Source: JAAYJR01 sp964563975
Lineage (GTDB): Bacteria; Bacteroidota; Bacteroidia; Bacteroidales; Prolixibacteraceae
Assembly: GCA_964563975.1 (NCBI GenBank)
Contig: CAZLZJ010000027.1
Coordinates: forward strand, 1 to 27,871
Length of the DNA stretch: 27,871 bases
Direction of reading: 5' to 3'
Part shown: positions 23,656 to 27,871 of the stretch, piece by piece
Position numbering within the stretch: position 1 is the stretch's first letter
Layout of the letters: each line of letters opens with the position of its first letter
Position numbers and translations under genes: made by a program
Notes under the pieces: generated by a model
Databases searched by the model: none
What the model saw: the letters and a program-made list of their open reading frames with translations, nothing else
What the model was told of the DNA's origin: nothing

Positions 23656-24891
23656 TTAACTTTTGCAAAACCAGGCAATCACAGCTTTTCCCAATTCTGC
23701 AAAATACTCTTTCTCTTTCAATCCTGCTTTTATGCTTTTCAGATATCCCTCTTCTCCTATGGCTGTAAGATATTGATGAGCTGCAATTATGGCAGCTCCT
23801 TCATAATTAATTTTTTTAAGTTCTTCATCAAGAGGCTCACCCCCCCTGCAGGATATTTTCAAAGGATCAAGCTTTGGAGTGTTATGCTCTGTGCCAAAAG
23901 TAATAACAAAACCGCGTTTGTAAAAAAAGTTTACAAACTCTTTTAAAATCCTGAAATCATTTCTGCCCGGAATAAGCTCCAAAGCATATATATCATTTTT
24001 TCTTAACTCACTTAGCAAATATTCTTTATCACCCTCATAATGAGTAAATTCACCCTGAGTATTATCAAGAAGTACCGGATAGCAAGGGATGCCGCCCGCA
24101 TCAGTAATTATACTTATAACCTCTTCCATTGTAAAAAACGCCTTTGGATCTTCAGAAACAAATGCAGGCCCGCCGGCTTTTAAAAGGTTACCCCTGATCT
24201 CATTTTCCAGACCGGCATTATCGCCCAGCCCCGACTTAACCTCCTTCCCTGAAAATATTTTTGACAGTAACTCCATTCTGCCCCGGGGAGTGTTTTCTTT
24301 TTCAAAAACTGCAAGCCTTAATGCTTTTGCAATATGCCTTTCACGAAAAAGGTTTTTTGCATACCTGCTGTGTAATATTTCAGGATCAAATTGCAGATCA
24401 ATATTTTTATCTTTAAGATAAGTATTTAGTTTCCAAACCATTTGATAAGTCTGCCGGTTGCTTTCCTTCTGTAATTCTTTCACCTTCTTATAAGAGTAGT
24501 TACTCATTTTTACCGGAAACCGTAACCCTTTTCCGCTAAAATATGTCCGCCCCGGATTATTAGGGTCATTTACCAGAATTCCTGACTCCTGCAAATGGAG
24601 CTGAAGTACCATAAATTCAATATTAAAAAGAGGAAATATTTTATAATTTTCAGCCTTCCCGGCAAACTCTTCATATCCGTCAGTTGTATAAAAATCATTT
24701 ATCCCAAGGACACTAACGCCTTCATTTTTAGCAATTTGAAAAGCTTCGTCTATATTTTCAAAAGCGCTGAATGAGTGAGGAGTATGAATATGTCCGTTAA
24801 CATCAGGCAAGCCGGAATTACTCTGCTGTTTATACCAATCAATTAAAAAATCTTTTCCCGGAAATTTAAAAAAAAGACTATTTTTTACCAT
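23656..24891 (-). CDS. PHP-domain metal-dependent phosphoesterase
   Basis: Probable phosphatase or phosphodiesterase of 411 residues, first gene of the operon and 18 bases from the aldolase/SDR gene. PHP metal-ligand candidates from the chosen start are H34 and H36 (with H39) in GHIHTPHS, D66 in GINDF, E92 in NIEF, H174 and H186 in the segment ending RERHIAKAL, and H336 in GTEHNT. The RHIAKAL piece resembles the THxARxL of TrpH/YciV-type PHP enzymes. Position 41 is Phe where many PHP proteins have Asp (HTxxSD). A stretch of about 40 residues near 100-140 looks like an insertion. I start it at ATG 24891; an in-frame TTG at 24915 gives eight more residues that look non-coding. The substrate is unknown, perhaps a sugar phosphate given its neighbours. 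Confidence 0.72.
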   Translation of the reverse strand: MVKNSLFFKFPGKDFLIDWYKQQSNSGLPDVNGHIHTPHSFSAFENIDEAFQIAKNEGVSVLGINDFYTTDGYEEFAGKAENYKIFPLFNIEFMVLQLHLQESGILVNDPNNPGRTYFSGKGLRFPVKMSNYSYKKVKELQKESNRQTYQMVWKLNTYLKDKNIDLQFDPEILHSRYAKNLFRERHIAKALRLAVFEKENTPRGRMELLSKIFSGKEVKSGLGDNAGLENEIRGNLLKAGGPAFVSEDPKAFFTMEEVISIITDAGGIPCYPVLLDNTQGEFTHYEGDKEYLLSELRKNDIYALELIPGRNDFRILKEFVNFFYKRGFVITFGTEHNTPKLDPLKISCRGGEPLDEELKKINYEGAAIIAAHQYLTAIGEEGYLKSIKAGLKEKEYFAELGKAVIAWFCKS

Positions 24892-24985
24892 TTCTATTTT
24901 ATTAATTAAGCACAAAATAAGGAAACCTAATTCAAAAAGCCATCCTTTAATGTCCTGTTTTTAAATAAAAAAAAGAAAGATATTT

Positions 24986-25016
24986 TTTGCAAATACAAAA
25001 AAAGAAAATACTTTTG
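24986..25016 (+). promoter_or_regulatory. Promoter of the rplM-rpsI operon
   Basis: TTTG (24986-24989), a 19-base spacer, then TACTTTTG (25009-25016), both perfect matches to the Bacteroidota pattern. It is the best promoter in the window. Transcription should begin near 25023, leaving a leader of about 130 bases before rplM. Confidence 0.75.
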
Positions 25017-25022
25017 CAGTCC

Positions 25023-25128
25023 CGATTATTGTCCGTACTTATATTATGTATGTATTAGATTGATTTTCTACGGATAACAAGCTTGTAAACAATAATCAGG
25101 CTAAGTATATCCGTAAGAAAGTGTTTAA
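25023..25128 (+). promoter_or_regulatory. Structured leader of rplM, possible autoregulatory RNA
   Basis: GATTATTGT (25024-25032) is exactly complementary to ACAATAATC (25089-25097). TACGGATA (25069-25076) is exactly complementary to TATCCGTA (25108-25115). The pairs interleave, so they form either a pseudoknot or two alternative helices. The ten-base palindrome ACAAGCTTGT lies between them at 25077-25086. The first arm begins almost at the predicted transcript start. Ribosomal protein operons often carry such leaders as binding sites for one of their own products. I do not recognise a named family. Confidence 0.5.
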
Positions 25129-25152
25129 ATGTTGAATAAAAATTTAGTGCGA

Positions 25153-25608
25153 GTGGATACATTAAGTTATAAAACCATTTCTGCAAATAAAGCCACAGTG
25201 AACAAAGAGTGGGTTCTTGTTGATGCAGAAAATGTAGTTCTTGGCCGGCTGGCCAGTGAAGTTGCAAAATTACTGAGGGGCAAGCATAAACCAAATTTCA
25301 CCCCTCATGTTGATTGCGGTGATAATGTTATCGTTATCAATTCCGAAAAAATCCTTCTCACAGGCAAAAAACTAACCGACAAAATATATCTTAGCTATAG
25401 TGGTTATCCGGGAGGTCAGCGAAAACAGACCCCCGAACAAGTTCTGGCAAAATATCCTGAAAGACTGATAGAGAGAGCAGTAAAAGGGATGTTGCCCAAA
25501 AACAGGCTGGGAAGGCAAATATACCGCAATCTGCATGTTGTTATTGGTCCTGAGCATAAATATGAAGCTCAAAAACCAAAAGTTGTTGATTTAAGTACGA
25601 ATAATTAA
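25153..25608 (+). CDS. rplM: Ribosomal protein L13
   Basis: Large-subunit protein that binds 23S rRNA early in assembly. From the GTG at 25153 it is 151 residues and begins (M)DTLSYKTISANKAT, as I recall for Bacteroides L13. The conserved LGRLASEVAKLLRG, YSGYPGGQ and KGMLPKNRLGRQ blocks are present. An upstream ATG at 25129 adds MLNKNLVR in frame; this extension is not in homologues I remember, so I prefer the GTG. rpsI follows by five bases, the usual L13-S9 pair. Confidence 0.95.
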   Translation: MDTLSYKTISANKATVNKEWVLVDAENVVLGRLASEVAKLLRGKHKPNFTPHVDCGDNVIVINSEKILLTGKKLTDKIYLSYSGYPGGQRKQTPEQVLAKYPERLIERAVKGMLPKNRLGRQIYRNLHVVIGPEHKYEAQKPKVVDLSTNN

Positions 25609-25613
25609 AAAAT

Positions 25614-26000
25614 ATGGAAGTAGTAAATACTATAGGAAGAAGAAAATCAGCAGTAGCACGTATTTACCTTTACGAAGGCAAAGGTAATATCACAATTAAC
25701 AATCGTGATTATAAAGAATATTTCCCCATAATCAATTTACAGTATATTGTTACACAGCCATTAAATATAGCTGAAGCTGCAGACAAATACGATATCAAAG
25801 TAAATTTAAATGGCGGTGGTATCAATGGACAAGCAGAAGCATTGCGTCTGGCGATATCAAGAGCCCTTCTGAAAATTGACAAAGATTTAAAAAAAGATTT
25901 GAAAGCTGAAGGATTGCTGACAAGAGATCCGCGCGAAGTGGAGAGAAAAAAACCGGGAAGACCAAAAGCAAGAAAACGCTTTCAATTTTCAAAACGTTAA
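25614..26000 (+). CDS. rpsI: Ribosomal protein S9
   Basis: Small-subunit head protein whose C-terminal tail reaches the P-site tRNA. The 128 residues are the family length in Bacteroidota. Recognisable features are the NTIGRRKSAVARIYLYEGKG start, NGGGINGQAEALRLAISRAL in the middle and the basic tail ending in KARKRFQFSKR, where the terminal KR contacts tRNA. It lies five bases after rplM and is cotranscribed with it. Confidence 0.97.
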   Translation: MEVVNTIGRRKSAVARIYLYEGKGNITINNRDYKEYFPIINLQYIVTQPLNIAEAADKYDIKVNLNGGGINGQAEALRLAISRALLKIDKDLKKDLKAEGLLTRDPREVERKKPGRPKARKRFQFSKR

Positions 26001-26093
26001 TATCATTATTTATAATTTATATCAATGGATCTAAAACTGTTGAGACTCCCTAAAAAAGAGGACTACTCAATGGTTGCTTTAAAAAGTAAACAG

Positions 26094-26939
26094 ATGCCAA
26101 AAGTAACTTTTCAGGAATTATTAGATGCAGGTGCACATTTCGGACACCTCAAAAGGAAGTGGAACCCTTCTATGGAACCGTACATTTTTATGGAAAAAAA
26201 CGGTATCCATATTATTGATCTTCAAAAAACAATAGTAAAAATTAACGAGGCTGCCGCTGCAGTGAGGCAAATAGCCAAGTCTGGAAAAAAAATTCTCTTT
26301 GTAGCTACCAAAAAACAAGCTAAAGAGTTGGTTTCGGACCTTGTTAAGAGTGTAGGAATGCCATATGTTACCGAGCGTTGGCCGGGAGGTATGCTTACCA
26401 ACTTTCCAACAATCAGGAAAGCTGTAAAAAAAATGATATCCATAGACAGAATGATGAAAGAGCCCAGCTGGGATAACCTTTCAAAAAGAGAAAAACTCCA
26501 AATTACCCGGCAAAGGGCAAAATTGGAAAAAATTCTTGGCAGTATATCTGACCTGACCCGTCTCCCTGCCGCCCTGTTTATAGTGGATGTTATGAAAGAA
26601 AAAATTGCTGTGCGCGAAGCTCAGCGGTTGGGCATCAAAATATTTGCTATTGTTGATACAAACTCAAATCCTGATGGAATTGACTTTGTCATACCGGCAA
26701 ATGATGATGCATCTCAATCAATCAAGCTGATTGTAGGATTAATGGTAGAAGCAATACGGGAGGGGTTAAATGAAAGAAAAAATGAAAAAGATAAAAACGA
26801 CACTGAAACACCCCGTAAAAAAGTAAGAAAAAAAATCAAAAAAGAGATTGTACCTGAATTTGAAGAAAAAGGTATCGGCAAGGATCTTGATGATGACCGG
26901 GATGATGATTTAGAAAATGAAGAAGAGGTCGATAACTAA
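26094..26939 (+). CDS. rpsB: Ribosomal protein S2
   Basis: Small-subunit protein, added late and tethering S1 in many bacteria. I start it at ATG 26094, giving 281 residues beginning MPKVTFQELLDAGAHFGH, where S2 homology begins. In-frame ATGs at 26070 and 26025 would add 8 or 23 residues with no counterpart in homologues I recall. The core contains FGHLKRKWNPSMEPYIF, ERWPGGMLTNFPTIRKAVKK, LTRLPAALFIVDV and the IVDTNSNPDGIDFVIPANDD block. The last 55 or so residues are highly charged, basic then acidic (KKVRKKIKKE, later DLDDDRDDDLENEEE), and look disordered. It is paired with tsf, as in most bacteria. Confidence 0.95.
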   Translation: MPKVTFQELLDAGAHFGHLKRKWNPSMEPYIFMEKNGIHIIDLQKTIVKINEAAAAVRQIAKSGKKILFVATKKQAKELVSDLVKSVGMPYVTERWPGGMLTNFPTIRKAVKKMISIDRMMKEPSWDNLSKREKLQITRQRAKLEKILGSISDLTRLPAALFIVDVMKEKIAVREAQRLGIKIFAIVDTNSNPDGIDFVIPANDDASQSIKLIVGLMVEAIREGLNERKNEKDKNDTETPRKKVRKKIKKEIVPEFEEKGIGKDLDDDRDDDLENEEEVDN

Positions 26940-26982
26940 ATAAAGATATTGTCGTTTTAAAACCATTTAAAAATAAAAATAT

Positions 26983-27810
26983 ATGTCTTTCACAACAGCA
27001 GACGTAGTAAAACTTCGCAAAATATCCGGTGCGGGAATGATGGATTGCAAAAATGCACTTCAGGAAGCCGGCGGAAATATTGAAAGAGCCCTTGAGATTA
27101 TCCGCGAAAAAGGAAAATTAGTTGCCTCCAAACGTGCCGACAGAGAAGCTACTGAAGGAGTTGTTCTTTCAAAAGTATCAGAAAACAACAAATTTGGAGC
27201 AATCATAGTATTAAACTGTGAAACTGATTTTGTTGCTAAAAATGAAAACTTCATTGCCTTTGCAGATAGTATTCTCAATGTTGCATTGGAGCAAAAACCC
27301 GAAACCCTGAATAGTCTGAAAAACCTTGACCTGGATGGCAGGCCGATTGAAAATCAGGTAATAGAACAAACAGGTATAATAGGCGAAAAACTTGACCTTT
27401 CATATTATGGAAAGATAGATGCCGAAATGGTAATCAGCTATATTCATCCGGGAAATAAACTGGCTGCCCTTGTTGGATTTAACAAAGCCAATGTAGATAC
27501 ACAAGTTGCAAAAGATGTGGCAATGCAGGTTGCTGCCATGGCCCCAATTGCCATAAGCAAAGACCTTATCTCCCGGGAAATAATTGAAAAAGAGCTGGAA
27601 ATAGCAACAGAAAAATTCAGGCAGGAAGGTAAGCCTGAAGCAATGCTGGAAAAAATTGCTCAGGGTTCACTGATAAAATGGTATAAAGAGGTGGCTCTAT
27701 TGGAGCAGGCATTTATCAAAGATGCTAAAATATCTGTAAAGGATTATCTGGCTCAACATGATAAAGAATTAACTGTAACAGGGTTCGAAAGATATACTCT
27801 CAATGATTAA
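26983..27810 (+). CDS. tsf: Elongation factor Ts
   Basis: Nucleotide exchange factor that recycles EF-Tu from the GDP to the GTP form. The 275 residues begin with the UBA-like domain containing RKISGAGMMDCKNALQEAGG (12-31). The EF-Tu contact motif TDFVAKNE is at 81-88. The core then has two halves typical of the single-domain-pair bacterial form. It starts 43 bases after rpsB and is the last gene before a strong terminator. Confidence 0.97.
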   Translation: MSFTTADVVKLRKISGAGMMDCKNALQEAGGNIERALEIIREKGKLVASKRADREATEGVVLSKVSENNKFGAIIVLNCETDFVAKNENFIAFADSILNVALEQKPETLNSLKNLDLDGRPIENQVIEQTGIIGEKLDLSYYGKIDAEMVISYIHPGNKLAALVGFNKANVDTQVAKDVAMQVAAMAPIAISKDLISREIIEKELEIATEKFRQEGKPEAMLEKIAQGSLIKWYKEVALLEQAFIKDAKISVKDYLAQHDKELTVTGFERYTLND

Positions 27811-27833
27811 ATATATTTTGACAAATTAAACAG

Positions 27834-27862
27834 AAGCTGCCCGGCAACAGGCAGCTTTTTTT
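27834..27862 (+). terminator. Rho-independent terminator after tsf
   Basis: Stem AAGCTGCC (27834-27841) pairs with GGCAGCTT (27850-27857) around an eight-base loop CGGCAACA, followed by a run of T (27856-27862) and more T to the window end. It closes the rplM-rpsI-rpsB-tsf unit. Confidence 0.85.
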
Positions 27863-27871
27863 ATTTTTTTT

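Noticed and set aside
24089..24421. A 110-residue plus-strand frame inside the PHP gene
   Set aside because: It is antisense to a gene with clear PHP motifs and has a composition expected from reading the complementary strand.
24892..24915. TTG start giving the PHP protein eight extra residues
   Set aside because: The added MCLINKIE has no support from family architecture and an ATG is available at 24891.
27781..27795. GGTTCGAAA resembling a tRNA T-loop
   Set aside because: It is inside the tsf coding sequence, and no acceptor stem, anticodon arm or D-loop can be drawn around it.
1..27871. Mobile elements, CRISPR arrays, toxin-antitoxin or defence genes
   Set aside because: No transposase, integrase, terminal inverted repeats, regularly spaced repeats or defence-protein motifs were found; gene order and composition look uniform throughout.

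Overview
The window is a stretch of ordinary chromosome from a member of the Bacteroidota, most likely a Bacteroidales/Marinilabiliales-type organism. Several independent signs agree. The gene order acpP-fabF-rnc lies divergent from purN, and hpt-adk-obgE form a run. A two-component pair closely resembles RprX/RprY of Bacteroides. LysRS carries the C-terminal extension seen in this phylum, and PorV-like and HHH-barrel surface proteins are present. The DNA is AT-rich with few Shine-Dalgarno sequences, and several start regions carry the Bacteroidota promoter pattern (TTTG, about 19-21 nt, then TAnnTTTG). I see no insertion sequence, phage gene, integrase, CRISPR array, tRNA or rRNA. Family assignments come from motifs and remembered homologues; no database search was run.

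Layout. 1-2231 (minus): acpP-fabF-rnc, with rnc cut by the left edge. 2414-5329 (plus): purN, then rprX-rprY. 5349-7136 (minus): lepA. 7137-7500: the longest gene-free stretch, holding the lepA promoter and a strong plus-strand terminator that no known gene explains. 7501-10406 (minus): hpt-adk-obgE and a PAP2 membrane phosphatase. 10507-15811 (plus): purE, a PorV-like barrel protein, an outer-membrane protein with a helix-hairpin-helix N-terminus, a glycerolipid acyltransferase and a HAD hydrolase. 15842-17578 (minus): recJ. 17727-20345 (plus): lysS and an M23/LysM peptidase. 20342-24891 (minus): a three-gene metabolic operon (PHP phosphoesterase, class II aldolase/SDR fusion, SorE/YggP-like dehydrogenase). 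25153-27810 (plus): rplM-rpsI-rpsB-tsf, closed by a terminator.

Most genes are core functions: fatty-acid synthesis, purine synthesis and salvage, translation, ribosome GTPases and DNA repair. Three items go beyond routine. (1) The PHP / aldolase-SDR / SorE-like operon looks like a compact phosphosugar or polyol pathway whose substrate is unknown. (2) The leader upstream of rplM has two long, interleaved complementary segments, suggesting a pseudoknot or a switch that could regulate the ribosomal protein operon. (3) The orphan terminator at 7439-7468 implies an unannotated plus-strand transcript. I found no clear defence or mobile system.
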